A stretch of 64,000 bases of DNA from assembly GCA_934436435.1 (NCBI GenBank), contig CAKSAN010000003.1:1-64000 (forward strand). Reading direction: 5' to 3'. Positions 9,807 to 19,610 of the stretch are shown piece after piece (position 1 is the first letter of the stretch; each line of letters opens with the position of its first letter). The notes beneath the pieces were generated by a model. That model saw only the letters and a list, made by a program, of their open reading frames with translations. It did no database searches and had not been told where the DNA came from. The DNA comes from an uncultured Acetatifactor sp. Lineage in GTDB: Bacteria; Bacillota; Clostridia; Lachnospirales; Lachnospiraceae. Made by a program: the position numbers and the translations under genes.

Positions 9807-9866
9807 AGTGTTTTCGTTTCTGCCATCTTATGTACCTTTCGTTAAATTTCCCATTTGTATCACCTC
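9758..9866 (-). pseudogene. Remnant of a short toxin-like reading frame opposite the small RNA
   Basis: On the minus strand a good ribosome binding site (GAGGTGA, 9860-9866) is followed 8 nt later by ATG (9852-9854), but the frame closes after 8 codons. A second ATG 1 nt beyond that stop opens a 22-codon frame (9758-9826) ending KYRLLSK, fully antisense to the predicted small RNA terminator. No hydrophobic segment remains, so if this was a holin-like type I toxin its membrane-spanning part is gone. Low confidence. Confidence 0.25.
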
Positions 9867-9989
9867 AGATAATACCGGAAGTTCTGAAAATGTAGCCATT
9901 TTAGCGAAAGGCGAACCGAAATATGCTATGCGGAATTTGGCTGTTTTCCCGAAAATGAAATTTGTGCAAAATAACTAATTTGAGTTTGG

Positions 9990-10027
9990 CTGATCCTGGA
10001 CCTGATCCTGGCCCCTCCTGATCCTGG
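9990..10027. repeat. Three copies of CTGATCCTGG
   Basis: The decamer occurs at 9990, 10002 and 10018, an irregular short direct repeat in the noncoding stretch upstream of the LysM surface-protein gene. No function can be assigned. The intergenic region 9569-10286 otherwise holds the small-RNA unit, the direct-repeat operator and the promoter described separately. Confidence 0.6.
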
Positions 10028-10040
10028 AGCATCAGGGGCA

Positions 10041-10074
10041 GGGTCGATTCATGACATATTTGGGTCGATTCATG
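10041..10074. promoter_or_regulatory. 13-bp direct repeat with 21-bp period, likely LytTR-type activator site
   Basis: GGGTCGATTCATG occurs twice, at 10041-10053 and 10062-10074, exactly 21 bp apart (two helical turns). The second copy ends about 30 bp before an extended -10 element that lacks a good -35. Known LytTR sites are direct repeats with this spacing, and the core resembles the E. coli YpdB box GGCATTTCAT (7 of 10 matches). The nearby LytTR regulator is the obvious candidate binder (inference). Confidence 0.6.
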
Positions 10075-10102
10075 CAGGAGAAATGATATTACTCGATAAA
10101 TA

Positions 10103-10111
10103 TGCTATAAT
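10103..10111 (+). promoter_or_regulatory. Extended -10 promoter of the LysM surface-protein gene
   Basis: TGCTATAAT is a TGn-extended -10 element. The -35 position (about 10083-10088, ATGATA) is poor, which fits a promoter that needs an activator bound at the direct repeat just upstream. The untranslated leader would be about 170 nt. Confidence 0.55.
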
Positions 10112-10286
10112 TCATAATGAACTTACAGTAAAAAGTAACAGTATCCGCAGCAGATTATATGATATATGATACGAAAGCGGACTCCGGTGCGGAGGCGCAG
10201 AACGGATCGGATAGCGTGGAAATGATCGTTGTAATCGAACAGAAGCCCTGCGGAAATGGCGTTTACTGATTAACGGAGGTGCATTT

Positions 10287-13268
10287 ATGAAGAAAAGGTT
10301 ATTGAGTGTCGTTCTGGCATTTACCCTGTGCTTTGGCATGATGCCTGCGACAGCGCTGGCGCAAGGGATGGGAAATGCCGAAATGGTGGTGCCTGCCCCT
10401 GGCGACAAGGTATCCGTAATGGCTGTGGATAGTACCCAGGAGAGGGATACAGTGGGAGATACTGTAAGTGGTAATTCGGCAAACTTCGGTGGCGTGAATG
10501 TTACCCCCCTGATGAATAATGACGGCATTGCGGTAATGGCAGACGATACGACAGAGACCGTGGTGGCGACATTGGATGGCGTGGATTATACTGATATGAC
10601 GACAGCGCTGGAGGCCTGGCAGGCGAAGGGCGGTATGTTGGCGTTACAAGGTGAGAGTGCCAAGTACAATATTTCTACAGTAACATGGAGCTTCCCAAAC
10701 GCAGCGGGAGTGCTTGATCTGAGTGGTCAGCGCATAATCGGTAATATCACATTATCGGGGACATCCAAATATTCTTTGGAAATCCGGGACAGCAAAGAAA
10801 AAGTGAGTTCAAATGGTGGGCTTCAAGGCCTGACGGTTGAGAGTGGTGCAGAGCTGATGATGACGGATGGCTGCTATATTAGTCAACTGACCGTGAAAGA
10901 TGGCGCAGAAGATGGTATTAAAATTATGAGCGGCAAGGTGGCAGGACTTAAATGCAGTGCCCCTGTCTATCATTTGCTTCCGGAGGGCTATGCCCTGATG
11001 AACGGCAACATTACGGTAGATCCTACAAAGGTAGTAGCGTATTCCGAGGGACTTACATTAACAGCGAAGAATGCCCAAATTATTAATGTTACCGGCGACA
11101 GAACCGGTACCGTTGCATACGGCGAACATAAAATACCCTTTGCAATCTCCGTAACGACCAATGACAGCGAAGTCGGACAAGTGGAATTTTACTGGTACCT
11201 TGTGAAGGATGACGGCACGGTGGCTTTACTGACAGCTCCCGAGAAATATGTGATACCTGATGAATGCGGTGTTTACCACTATGATGTCACAATCGACGGC
11301 AGTAACAATGAAGGATGGAACAATTTGAAAATCGGTGACACCTATAACATCATCTGTGTGCTTGTCGGACTTTATAGAGGTGGTATTTGGGACGGCGCCT
11401 ACGAGTGGCAGACGCCCTTGAAGGACTTTCAGCTTACCATCACCCCGGCAAGCCTGAACAGCGAAAATACGCAGGTGGAGATCACAAATGCAAATGCCCT
11501 TGTGTACACCGGTGATCCGCTGACAGCGGCGGTCAAAGTGACATACAAGGGTACAGAACTGACAGAGGGTCAGGACTATACGGTCAGCAGCAACACCGGC
11601 ACAGATGCAGGAACATATACGCTGACCATCACGGGAAGGGGCAATTACGGAGGAAACGTTGAAAGAGCATTTACCATTGCAGCGACAGACAAGCTGACGG
11701 TGGAGGGCACGGCAGAGGCCAGGGCGGTCTACGGTACGAATATTTCGGATATCGTGATTAACGGACTGAGAGTACGGCTGAATAACACCGTAGTACCCGG
11801 CTCCTGGAAGTTCTCCGGTCTGGAGATTCCCAGCGCAGGCACAAATACAGCATATACAGCTGTTTTTACTCCTGAGAGCAGTAATTATAAGCGGATAACG
11901 CGGCGGGTTACGCCAACCATTCTCAAGGCAGCAGTCCGTACGCTGGCAGATATCCCCGTCAGCATGAAGTATAATGTGACCACAGGCGAGACATCCATCA
12001 AAAATGTCGGTATGCCCGTTGACGCAGGTACCCTGGTCTTTACGAAGGGTGGTACTGCAGAAAAGACCGGTTCCGTGACGATTACGGACTGGAACGTAGA
12101 CACAGATACCGGCAAGGTGACCTACACCCTGTCAGGCGGTGCCGCAGGCGATACTGTGACTCTGCCCGTGACTGTTACGTCTGCCAATTATGAGACAACC
12201 ACCTTCCATGTGAAGATCACGCTGACGGATAAAGAAGAGCAGGCGGCGCTGGCCGTTACCGGCGGAATCACCGTGGAATTCGGCCAGACCCTACAGCTGG
12301 GTACCAATGGCGGCTCCGGCACGGGAGATGTGACCTATACGGTAACCAATGGGGATGGTCAGGCAAGTATCGATGCTGCCGGGAAGCTGATTCCTGCGAA
12401 AGTGGGAACTGTCACCGTTACGGCGACCAAGGCCGGGGACGATGATTACAATGCGATCACCAGCGTACCCGTGACCATCACCATCACGAAAGCGGCTTCC
12501 ACCGGTATCCCGGGCTACACCGGAATCACCACCGATGGCAAGACCTTAAAGGATGCAGATCTGAGAATCAGTGGAGGCTCTCTGCATCCCACAGACGGAC
12601 GGCTGGAGTGGATAGACGATGGGGGCAATGCCCTGCCGGATACCACGGTAGTGGAAGCCAATAAGTCCTATCTGTGGCGTTTCATTCCGGAGGATACCAA
12701 CTATGCGTCCCTGAGCGGCTACATCGAGCTGTATCATGTGACCGACAGCTCCGATACTCCGGATACCCCGTCCTATACACCGGCTCCTGTTGTACCCGAT
12801 ACCAGTGACAGCAGTTCGGATGACGACGATGATGACGATGATGACGATGACAATACCCCTGCTGTTTCCAACAGCGGTAACAGCACTACCGCAGGGCAGG
12901 CGTCTGCAGGCCCTGCAACCCTGGACTACGCTATCAAAAGCGGTGATACCCTCGGAGCCATCGCCAGAAAATACGGCTGCACCGTTGCCGAGCTCGTGGC
13001 GGCCAACAGCGATCTGATCAAGAATCCGAACCGGATCCATATAGGCTGGAAACTGAAGATTCCGCAGCGCAGAACCACAGGAACCACGGCAGTTCGGACG
13101 GACAATAACAATTCAGACGTTTATATTATCAAGCCCGGTGACTCCCTCTGGGCAATCGCCAGAAGATATGGCTGTACCATCGCAGACATCATCAAATGGA
13201 ATAACAAGCTGATCACCGCACCGGATCGGATCCGCATCGGCTGGCAGCTGAAAATACCCGTAAAGTAA
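10287..13268 (+). CDS. Secreted MBG/Ig-like repeat protein with two C-terminal LysM domains
   Basis: A 993-residue exported protein with a clear start (GGAGGTG 8 nt before ATG). Residues 1-27 are a signal peptide ending TALA. After a variable segment containing DTVSGNS, a beta-helix-like region (about 90-230) and several beta-rich domains follow, including an MBG-type repeat (about 390-465) and a bacterial Ig-like repeat (about 650-735). A poly-Asp run (about 845-856) forms a linker before two LysM peptidoglycan-binding repeats (about 880-925 and 943-992, both with GDTL/GDSL and a final LKIP). LysM binding should hold the protein on the cell wall without sortase. It shares N-terminal layout with the 1798-residue protein upstream. 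Likely regulated by the adjacent LytTR system. Its ligand is unknown. Confidence 0.88.
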   Translation: MKKRLLSVVLAFTLCFGMMPATALAQGMGNAEMVVPAPGDKVSVMAVDSTQERDTVGDTVSGNSANFGGVNVTPLMNNDGIAVMADDTTETVVATLDGVDYTDMTTALEAWQAKGGMLALQGESAKYNISTVTWSFPNAAGVLDLSGQRIIGNITLSGTSKYSLEIRDSKEKVSSNGGLQGLTVESGAELMMTDGCYISQLTVKDGAEDGIKIMSGKVAGLKCSAPVYHLLPEGYALMNGNITVDPTKVVAYSEGLTLTAKNAQIINVTGDRTGTVAYGEHKIPFAISVTTNDSEVGQVEFYWYLVKDDGTVALLTAPEKYVIPDECGVYHYDVTIDGSNNEGWNNLKIGDTYNIICVLVGLYRGGIWDGAYEWQTPLKDFQLTITPASLNSENTQVEITNANALVYTGDPLTAAVKVTYKGTELTEGQDYTVSSNTGTDAGTYTLTITGRGNYGGNVERAFTIAATDKLTVEGTAEARAVYGTNISDIVINGLRVRLNNTVVPGSWKFSGLEIPSAGTNTAYTAVFTPESSNYKRITRRVTPTILKAAVRTLADIPVSMKYNVTTGETSIKNVGMPVDAGTLVFTKGGTAEKTGSVTITDWNVDTDTGKVTYTLSGGAAGDTVTLPVTVTSANYETTTFHVKITLTDKEEQAALAVTGGITVEFGQTLQLGTNGGSGTGDVTYTVTNGDGQASIDAAGKLIPAKVGTVTVTATKAGDDDYNAITSVPVTITITKAASTGIPGYTGITTDGKTLKDADLRISGGSLHPTDGRLEWIDDGGNALPDTTVVEANKSYLWRFIPEDTNYASLSGYIELYHVTDSSDTPDTPSYTPAPVVPDTSDSSSDDDDDDDDDDDNTPAVSNSGNSTTAGQASAGPATLDYAIKSGDTLGAIARKYGCTVAELVAANSDLIKNPNRIHIGWKLKIPQRRTTGTTAVRTDNNNSDVYIIKPGDSLWAIARRYGCTIADIIKWNNKLITAPDRIRIGWQLKIPVK

Positions 13269-13275
13269 TAAATAC

Positions 13276-13324
13276 ACCGCTCCCGCCAACAGATTTGAAA
13301 TCTGATGCCGGGGGCGGTTGCATT
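13276..13324 (+). terminator. Terminator-like hairpin after the LysM surface-protein gene
   Basis: ACCGCTCCCG pairs with CGGGGGCGGT, and CAGATTT/AAATCTG form an inner stem. A short run GCATTTTC follows. The U-run is modest, but the stem is long and GC-rich. Confidence 0.7.
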
Positions 13325-13428
13325 TTCAGCACAAAAATGCGATTATATAAGATAACGGTAACTATTCAGCCCACTATTCGCAAAAGTTACAGATAATGCA
13401 TTGATTGACGGAAAATAAGGAGAAGCAT

Positions 13429-14001
13429 ATGTATATCATCGCAGGGCTGGGGAATCCCGGCAAAGAATATGAAAATACCAGACATAATATCGGGTTTGAT
13501 GTCATAGACAGATTAGCAGAGGAAGAAAATATTGCTGTTATGGAGAGTAAGCACAAGGCGCTGATCGGCAAGGGCTACGTGGCAGGGCAGAAGGTGATCC
13601 TGGCGAAGCCTCAGACCTTCATGAACTTAAGTGGCGAGAGCATCCGGGAGATCGTGGACTATTACAAGGTGGACGATACCGCGGAACTGATCGTGATCTC
13701 CGACGACATCAGCCTGGATGTAGGACAGATCCGCATCCGCAAAAAGGGCAGTGCCGGTGGTCACAACGGCCTCAAGAATATCATCAAAATGTTAGGGCAT
13801 GATACTTTTATCCGCGTCCGCATGGGCGTGGGAGAGAAGCCGAAGAACTTCGATCTGGCGGATTACGTGCTGGGACATTTCCCGGCAGAGGAACGTAAAG
13901 TCATGGATGAGGCGGCGAAGACTGCCGCAGAGGCCATCCGCATGATCATCACCGAGAATGCGGACGCAGCCATGAATCATTTTAACAGTAAGAAAGCGTA
14001 A
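13429..14001 (+). CDS. pth: Peptidyl-tRNA hydrolase
   Basis: A 190-residue cytoplasmic enzyme that frees tRNA from peptidyl-tRNA dropped from ribosomes. The family hallmarks are present: GLGNPGKEYENTRHNIGF (near residues 6-23, with the catalytic His in TRHN), PQTFMNLSG and GGHNGLKNI. The start at ATG 13429 is set by AAGGAG 6 nt upstream and by the family-typical MYIIAGLGNPG; a GTG/TTG-type extension to 13405 has no support. The gene lies 26 bp before mfd, the usual order in Firmicutes, so both are probably co-transcribed. Confidence 0.97.
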   Translation: MYIIAGLGNPGKEYENTRHNIGFDVIDRLAEEENIAVMESKHKALIGKGYVAGQKVILAKPQTFMNLSGESIREIVDYYKVDDTAELIVISDDISLDVGQIRIRKKGSAGGHNGLKNIIKMLGHDTFIRVRMGVGEKPKNFDLADYVLGHFPAEERKVMDEAAKTAAEAIRMIITENADAAMNHFNSKKA

Positions 14002-14027
14002 CGGTTGTATAGTAAGAGGAAAATAAA

Positions 14028-17000
14028 ATGCAGGCACTGATTGCGCCACTGAAAGAACTGACGGAATATGACGAGATCCGTAAAGTCGTCAGACAGGGAA
14101 AAGGAACCGTAGCCCTGTCCGGCTGTGTGGATTCCCAGAAACTTCATATGATCTACGGACTCAGCGATGGCCTGAAATACAAGGTCATCGTTACTTATAA
14201 TGACTTGAAAGCCAAAGAGATCTACGAGGAATACCGTTTTTATGACAGAAATGTCATGCTGTATCCGGCCAAGGACCTGATCTTTTTCCAGGCGGATATC
14301 CACGGTAATCAGCTGGTACAGGAGCGGATCAAGACCCTGCGCAGAGTCGTGGAAGGAAAGCCCGTCACCATCGTCACTACCTATGCGGCACTGATGACAC
14401 CACAGGTATTGTGGGAGGAGAAGGACATCATCCGCACCGAGCGGGGCGGCAGTCTGGACGAGAGTAAACTGGCATCCCGGCTGGTGGCCATGGGATATGA
14501 GAAGGCCTATCAGGTGGAAAGCCCGGGGCAGTTCTCCATCCGTGGCGGTATTGTGGATATCTTTGATCTGACGGAGGAGAATCCCTATCGTATCGAACTG
14601 TGGGGAGATGAGGTGGAGTCCATCCGAAGTTTCGACATCTTAAGCCAACGTTCTATTGAGAAGCTGGAAAGCATCACTGTCTACCCGGCCACGGAATTCG
14701 TTCTGTCGGAAGAGCAGATCCGCAAGGGCATCAGTAAGCTGGAAAAAGAAGCAAATAAACAGGAAAAGACCTTCCGGGATGCCCATCAGCCGGAGGAGGC
14801 CCACAGGATTGCCACACAGGTAAATGAATTAAAAGAACAGCTGCTGGAATTTCAGAGCAAGATCAATCTGGAAGGCTACATCCGCTATTTTTATGAAAAC
14901 ACAGTGACCATGCCGGAGCTGCTGGCGGACATGGCAGGACGTTCTCTGGTATTCTATATCGACGAACCGGCGAGGGTGAAAGAGCAGGCGGATGCCATTG
15001 AGCTGGAATTCCGGGAGAGCATGGAACAGCGTGCCAGAAAGGGTTACGTGCTGCCGGGACAGATGAATATTCTCTACAGCGGAGAACAGGTGGCAGCCAC
15101 CCTGGAGAGAAATGCTGTGGTGACATTGGCAACCATGGAGACCAGATACGGATATTTCCGGACGGAAATGCATGTGGATATTGCTGCCCGCAACATTGCT
15201 CCGTATAATAACAGCTTTGAGGCACTGGTCAAGGATTTGAAAAAATACAAAAAGAACGGCTACCGAGTACTGCTGTTGTCCGGTTCCCGTACCAGAGCAA
15301 AACGCCTGGCGGAGGACCTGCGGAATACAGAGGATGCCGGACTGACGGCGGTATACACGGAAGACCCCATGCGGGAGGTGCAGCCCGGGGAGATCCTGAC
15401 TTACTACGGTCATGTGAACAAGGGCTTTGAGTATCCCTGGCTGAAATTCGTGGTGCTGTCCGAAAGCGATATTTTCGGAGCGGAGAAGCGTAAGAAAAAG
15501 AAGAAAAAGCTCTATCAGGGGCAGAAAATCAACGATTTCAATGACCTGAAGATCGGGGATTACGTGGTGCATGAGACCCACGGACTGGGAATATACAAAG
15601 GCATCGAGAAGGTAGAGGTAGATAAGGTCGTCAAGGATTACCTCAAGATCGAATACCGGGACGGCGGCAATCTGTACATTCTGGCCACCGGACTGGATGT
15701 GATCCAGAAGTATGCCTCCGCCGATGCAGCGAAGAAGCCGAAGCTGAACAAGCTGGGCGGAAAGGAATGGGAGCACACCAAGACGAAGGTGCGCAGTGCC
15801 GTCAGCGCCGTGGCGAAGGATCTGGTGGAGTTGTACGCGGTCCGGCAGCAGAGCGAGGGCTATGCCTTTGGAAAGGATACCGTATGGCAGCGGGAATTCG
15901 AGGAAATGTTCCCCTTCGAGGAGACGGAGGATCAACTGAATGCCATCGCGGATACCAAGGCAGACATGGAGAGCCACCGGATCATGGACCGTCTGATCTG
16001 CGGAGATGTGGGTTACGGCAAGACCGAGATTGCCATCCGTGCCGCCTTCAAGGCCGTGCAGGAGGGCAAACAGGTGGTCTATCTGGTGCCCACCACCATT
16101 CTGGCACAGCAGCATTACAACACCTTTGTGCAGAGAATGAAAGATTTCCCCATCAATATTGCACTGATGAGCCGTTTCCGCACCCCGTCGGAGATCAAAA
16201 AGACGGTAAAGGATCTGGAAAAGGGCATGGTGGATATTGTCATCGGCACTCACAGAGTACTGTCGGCGGATGTGAAGTTCAGGGATCTGGGGCTGCTGAT
16301 CATCGACGAGGAACAGCGTTTCGGTGTGGCTCATAAGGAGAAGATCAAGAAATTAAAAGAGAATGTGGACGTGCTGACCCTGACGGCAACTCCCATTCCC
16401 CGGACACTGCATATGAGCCTGATCGGCATCCGGGATATGAGTGTGCTGGAGGAGGCCCCCAATGACCGTCTGCCGATCCAGACCTTTGTCTGCGAATACA
16501 ATGACGAACTGGTCAGAGAGGCCATCGTCCGGGAAATGGCCCGGGGCGGACAGGTCTACTATGTCTACAACCGTGTGAATAACATCGCGGACATTGCGGC
16601 ACAGATCGCAAAGCTGGTGCCGGAAGCCAACGTGGCCTATGCCCACGGACAGATGAAGGAGCACGAGTTGGAGCGTATCATGTTCGATTTCATCAACGGA
16701 GAGATCGATGTGCTGGTGTCCACCACCATCATCGAGACCGGACTGGATATTTCCAATGTAAACACCATGATCATCCATGATTCGGACAATCTGGGGCTGT
16801 CCCAGTTGTACCAGCTCAGGGGCCGTGTGGGCCGTTCCAACCGGAATGCCTACGCGTTCCTGATGTATAAGCGGGATAAGATGTTAAAAGAGGTGGCGGA
16901 GAAGCGGCTGGCGGCTATCAAGGAATTCACGGATCTGGGCAGCGGCTTTAAGATCGCCATGCGTGATCTGGAGATCCGCGGTGCCGGCAACCTGTTGGGC

Positions 17001-17594
17001 ATGAGCCAGCACGGACATATGGAGGCCGTAGGTTACGATCTGTACTGCAAGATGCTGAACGAAGCGGTACAGAATCTGAAAGGTATCCATACGACGGTGG
17101 ATTTCACCACGGTGATCGATCTGGATGTGGATGCTTATATTCCGGCGGAATATATTGTGAATGAGACCCAGAAGCTGGATATTTACAAGCGCATCGCCGG
17201 GATCGAGACCATAAAAGAGCGGGATGAGATGAAGGATGAACTGTTAGACCGGTTCGGCAACATCCCCAAGGCGGTGGATAATCTGCTGCGGATCGCCCTG
17301 ATCCGTATGGCGGCCCACGGCCTGGATATGACGGAGATCAAGGGCAAGAACGAGAGTATCACCTTCAACTTCCGTCCGGATGCGAAGATCGATCCCCGCA
17401 AGATACCGGATTTTCTGAAAAAGCATAAGGATGAACTGAGCTTTACCGCCTACGGCAATCCGTTTTTCACCTATAAATACAAAAAAACAGGACTGGTGGA
17501 GACCGATGCGGAGCTTCTGATGGGCAAAACAGAGGAACTACTGGAAGAAATGAAAGATCTGGTGCTGGAAACGGAGCCGGCGCAGGGAGATTAA
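14028..17594 (+). CDS. mfd: Transcription-repair coupling factor Mfd
   Basis: A full-length 1188-residue Mfd. It removes RNA polymerase stalled at DNA damage and recruits UvrA. Visible parts: N-terminal UvrB-homology region (about 1-330), a CarD-like RNAP-interacting domain (about 500-570, [20 protein letters not shown]), superfamily 2 helicase motifs (Walker [10 protein letters not shown] about 665; DEEQ box about 765; TATPIPRT about 785), the helicase C-lobe with QLRGRVGR (about 930) and a TRCF C-terminal domain. It follows pth closely. The hairpin after its stop codon has unusual dual character (see 17621-17673). Confidence 0.97.
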   Translation: MQALIAPLKELTEYDEIRKVVRQGKGTVALSGCVDSQKLHMIYGLSDGLKYKVIVTYNDLKAKEIYEEYRFYDRNVMLYPAKDLIFFQADIHGNQLVQERIKTLRRVVEGKPVTIVTTYAALMTPQVLWEEKDIIRTERGGSLDESKLASRLVAMGYEKAYQVESPGQFSIRGGIVDIFDLTEENPYRIELWGDEVESIRSFDILSQRSIEKLESITVYPATEFVLSEEQIRKGISKLEKEANKQEKTFRDAHQPEEAHRIATQVNELKEQLLEFQSKINLEGYIRYFYENTVTMPELLADMAGRSLVFYIDEPARVKEQADAIELEFRESMEQRARKGYVLPGQMNILYSGEQVAATLERNAVVTLATMETRYGYFRTEMHVDIAARNIAPYNNSFEALVKDLKKYKKNGYRVLLLSGSRTRAKRLAEDLRNTEDAGLTAVYTEDPMREVQPGEILTYYGHVNKGFEYPWLKFVVLSESDIFGAEKRKKKKKKLYQGQKINDFNDLKIGDYVVHETHGLGIYKGIEKVEVDKVVKDYLKIEYRDGGNLYILATGLDVIQKYASADAAKKPKLNKLGGKEWEHTKTKVRSAVSAVAKDLVELYAVRQQSEGYAFGKDTVWQREFEEMFPFEETEDQLNAIADTKADMESHRIMDRLICGDVGYGKTEIAIRAAFKAVQEGKQVVYLVPTTILAQQHYNTFVQRMKDFPINIALMSRFRTPSEIKKTVKDLEKGMVDIVIGTHRVLSADVKFRDLGLLIIDEEQRFGVAHKEKIKKLKENVDVLTLTATPIPRTLHMSLIGIRDMSVLEEAPNDRLPIQTFVCEYNDELVREAIVREMARGGQVYYVYNRVNNIADIAAQIAKLVPEANVAYAHGQMKEHELERIMFDFINGEIDVLVSTTIIETGLDISNVNTMIIHDSDNLGLSQLYQLRGRVGRSNRNAYAFLMYKRDKMLKEVAEKRLAAIKEFTDLGSGFKIAMRDLEIRGAGNLLGMSQHGHMEAVGYDLYCKMLNEAVQNLKGIHTTVDFTTVIDLDVDAYIPAEYIVNETQKLDIYKRIAGIETIKERDEMKDELLDRFGNIPKAVDNLLRIALIRMAAHGLDMTEIKGKNESITFNFRPDAKIDPRKIPDFLKKHKDELSFTAYGNPFFTYKYKKTGLVETDAELLMGKTEELLEEMKDLVLETEPAQGD

Positions 17595-17620
17595 GAGAGT
17601 TTTATGGGACTGTAAAAATG

Positions 17621-17673
17621 ATACCTTCTTATCAGAACAGAGAACAAAGGGATTCTGATAAGGAGGTATTTTT
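17621..17673 (+). terminator. Terminator-like hairpin of mfd that contains the ribosome binding site of the next mini-gene
   Basis: The 17-nt arms 17621-17637 and 17653-17669 pair completely with a single G-U, around a 15-nt loop, and are followed by TTTTT. The 3' arm ends in AAGGAGGTAT, which is also the Shine-Dalgarno sequence of the 34-codon frame starting at 17675. The hairpin can therefore end mfd transcription and, in any read-through RNA, hide the mini-gene's ribosome binding site. Confidence 0.75.
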
Positions 17674-17674
17674 C

Positions 17675-17779
17675 ATGAAAGGATATGTGACAGCCAGCGG
17701 ATATATGGGATATGTGGAGAACGAATATATCTTATTTGCCAGCGAAGATGACTATTTTGATTACATGGAGGCTATTTAG
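17675..17779 (+). CDS. 34-residue conserved-looking mini-protein
   Basis: The frame from ATG 17675 to TAG 17777 has a perfect AAGGAGG ribosome binding site with good spacing. The 34-residue product is rich in Tyr, Gly and acidic residues (GYVTASGYMGYV at the start, ASEDDYFDYMEA at the end), contains no Lys/Arg beyond residue 2 and has no membrane segment. I do not recognise a named family, though small proteins of this look occur in Lachnospiraceae (recollection, unchecked). Its last 8 bp overlap the 3' end of the convergent glycosyltransferase gene. Translation from the mfd transcript would need opening of the upstream hairpin. Confidence 0.65.
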   Translation: MKGYVTASGYMGYVENEYILFASEDDYFDYMEAI

Positions 17780-19358
17780 GGACCGCAACATACCAGTCGT
17801 AAAAAGGTGTCAAGGTGAAGTCCTCTGAGAAAACGGCCTCGTCCGTGTAATAAATAATATAAATACTGTCGGAACTGATTGTATCGTAATTGATCCTGGT
17901 GTTGATCCGGACATTGTCCGACGTTGTAAAGGCGGCAGGCGCCGGAGCCACATCGTAGGTAACGGTGGCGAGGTACTGGGACGGCAGGGTCTCAGTATAG
18001 AAGAGAAGCCTTGGCCATTGCGCCCCTTTTTCCACGGAGATCGTGGAGATGCCGGTTTCCTCACATTGCTGCAGGGCATATTCCACGCATTGGCCTACAC
18101 CCCTGGCAAAATAGGCATCCGTCAGCTCGCGGTATTCCGTATAATAGTCCCGCTGAAACAGCATCAGACAGACCAAATAACACAGGGCAAGCAGTGTGGC
18201 AGCCGCAGTGGCAAGATAAGTCCGGAGCTTTTGCAGGGCCTGTAACAGCGTGTATACACCCCAGGCTTCACACAGTACAAGGGGAATATACAAAGCGTCG
18301 ATCTGATGCAATATGGCAGTCACGATCAGGCAGTTAAAGCCGCCACCGATCAGTTGGATCAGTAGAAATGTCTCCCAGGCAAAAGTCCGCTGTATCAGCC
18401 TCTTCCCAACGCGGATACACAGCGAGACGGCTCCAATCACAATGAATACGCGGCCGATATCGTAGAAAAGTCCCCAAGGCAGCAGAATGTCATAGGGAGT
18501 GCCGGTATTCTGGTGATACAGCAGAGACAGCGCTGTCCGCAGATTCTGATACATCCCTGACAGGGAGAAAGCCACCTCGGAACCGCGATAGCCTCCCATT
18601 TTCGGAATGGTCATAAAAGGCAGCGTGATCTCTGGCAGGATCCCGGAATTTACACAGACAAACAAAAGTAACGGCAGTGCCAGAATTCCCAGGATCAGTG
18701 CAGCGCCTACGCTGTACCGGTTGATCCGTATTTTCCGGAAAGCCAGCGCATAACTGATCTGCAACAGCAGGATCAGGGGAACGATCGGCCATATGACGGC
18801 ATAACAGTAGAGACTCAGACCGTAAAAAAGTCCGGACACGGGAAGGAAACGTTTGTCCTCCATGCCCCTGACGAAGAAATACAGGCCAAAGATCAGAAAA
18901 CCGGGAGCCAGATTGGCGTCCAGACCCCAGCGGGACATCATGATATGCCAGGGACAGATGGCTAGCAAAAACAGCCCCCAGGTGGCAAGCTTTTTGTCAA
19001 ACATACGCTTTAACAGACAATAGACCGTCCAGAGGGTAAAAATACTTACCACCGCCTGAGGCAGGCGGCTCAGAACGGGGCTGATATGTCCGCCGTTTGC
19101 AGCCAGCAGGGGAATGAGCAGCCAGACATACAGGGCACTGTGGCCGTCGCCCCAGTCTGCCATATATACCGGCCAGACATGACCGGCAGAATCCATTCCT
19201 TCGTGGAGCAGGGCAAAGGCGTTCCAGGCTACGAAGCTTTCGTCCTGATGAATGCCTCCGGGAACATTTCCCAGACAGACCAGTCGCAGAACCCCGCCCA
19301 ACATCATCAGAAGCAGAGGGAGCAGCCAGGAAGGAAGAGAAATTGATTTCTGTTTCAT
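17772..19358 (-). CDS. Multi-pass membrane glycosyltransferase, ArnT/PMT (GT39/GT83-like) type
   Basis: A 528-residue polytopic membrane protein with about a dozen hydrophobic helices. The first extracytoplasmic loop has the acidic pattern typical of lipid-phosphate-sugar-dependent glycosyltransferases (GNVPGGIHQDESF; the Asp-Glu is the expected catalytic site). A soluble tail of about 100 residues follows the last helix. The start at 19358 is favoured by AAAGGA 7 nt upstream; a longer frame to 19391 exists. It likely transfers a sugar from a polyprenyl carrier to a cell-surface acceptor, which cannot be told from sequence. It is convergent with the mini-gene and divergent from the sugar kinase gene. 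Confidence 0.75.
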   Translation of the reverse strand: MKQKSISLPSWLLPLLLMMLGGVLRLVCLGNVPGGIHQDESFVAWNAFALLHEGMDSAGHVWPVYMADWGDGHSALYVWLLIPLLAANGGHISPVLSRLPQAVVSIFTLWTVYCLLKRMFDKKLATWGLFLLAICPWHIMMSRWGLDANLAPGFLIFGLYFFVRGMEDKRFLPVSGLFYGLSLYCYAVIWPIVPLILLLQISYALAFRKIRINRYSVGAALILGILALPLLLFVCVNSGILPEITLPFMTIPKMGGYRGSEVAFSLSGMYQNLRTALSLLYHQNTGTPYDILLPWGLFYDIGRVFIVIGAVSLCIRVGKRLIQRTFAWETFLLIQLIGGGFNCLIVTAILHQIDALYIPLVLCEAWGVYTLLQALQKLRTYLATAAATLLALCYLVCLMLFQRDYYTEYRELTDAYFARGVGQCVEYALQQCEETGISTISVEKGAQWPRLLFYTETLPSQYLATVTYDVAPAPAAFTTSDNVRINTRINYDTISSDSIYIIYYTDEAVFSEDFTLTPFYDWYVAVPK

Positions 19359-19610
19359 CCGAAAATCCTTTCTATAAATAACAGTAAGCATAATATGAAC
19401 ACTCCAAGTATAACAAGCCTTATTTTAATTGACAAGCAATGTGCTATGTTAAATTTTTAATTAATGCATAGTGCCTTTACCGATGCCGTGTATTTGTGTT
19501 ATAGTACAAATGTAAAGAAAAAATGTAAGGGGTTTCAACGGCGCGTTGTAAGGAATACCGGAGAAACTGTAATACAGCATTTGGCAAAAATGCAGATGGG
19601 AGTTTATATT

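Noticed and set aside
12819-12855. Poly-Asp run as sequencing or assembly error
   Set aside because: The GAT/GAC repeat is in frame, and acidic linkers before LysM domains are common; the frame stays open through both LysM repeats.
14829-16334. 501-codon frame antisense to mfd
   Set aside because: It lies wholly inside the clear mfd gene, with low-complexity His/Gln/Leu-rich content typical of antisense shadow frames.
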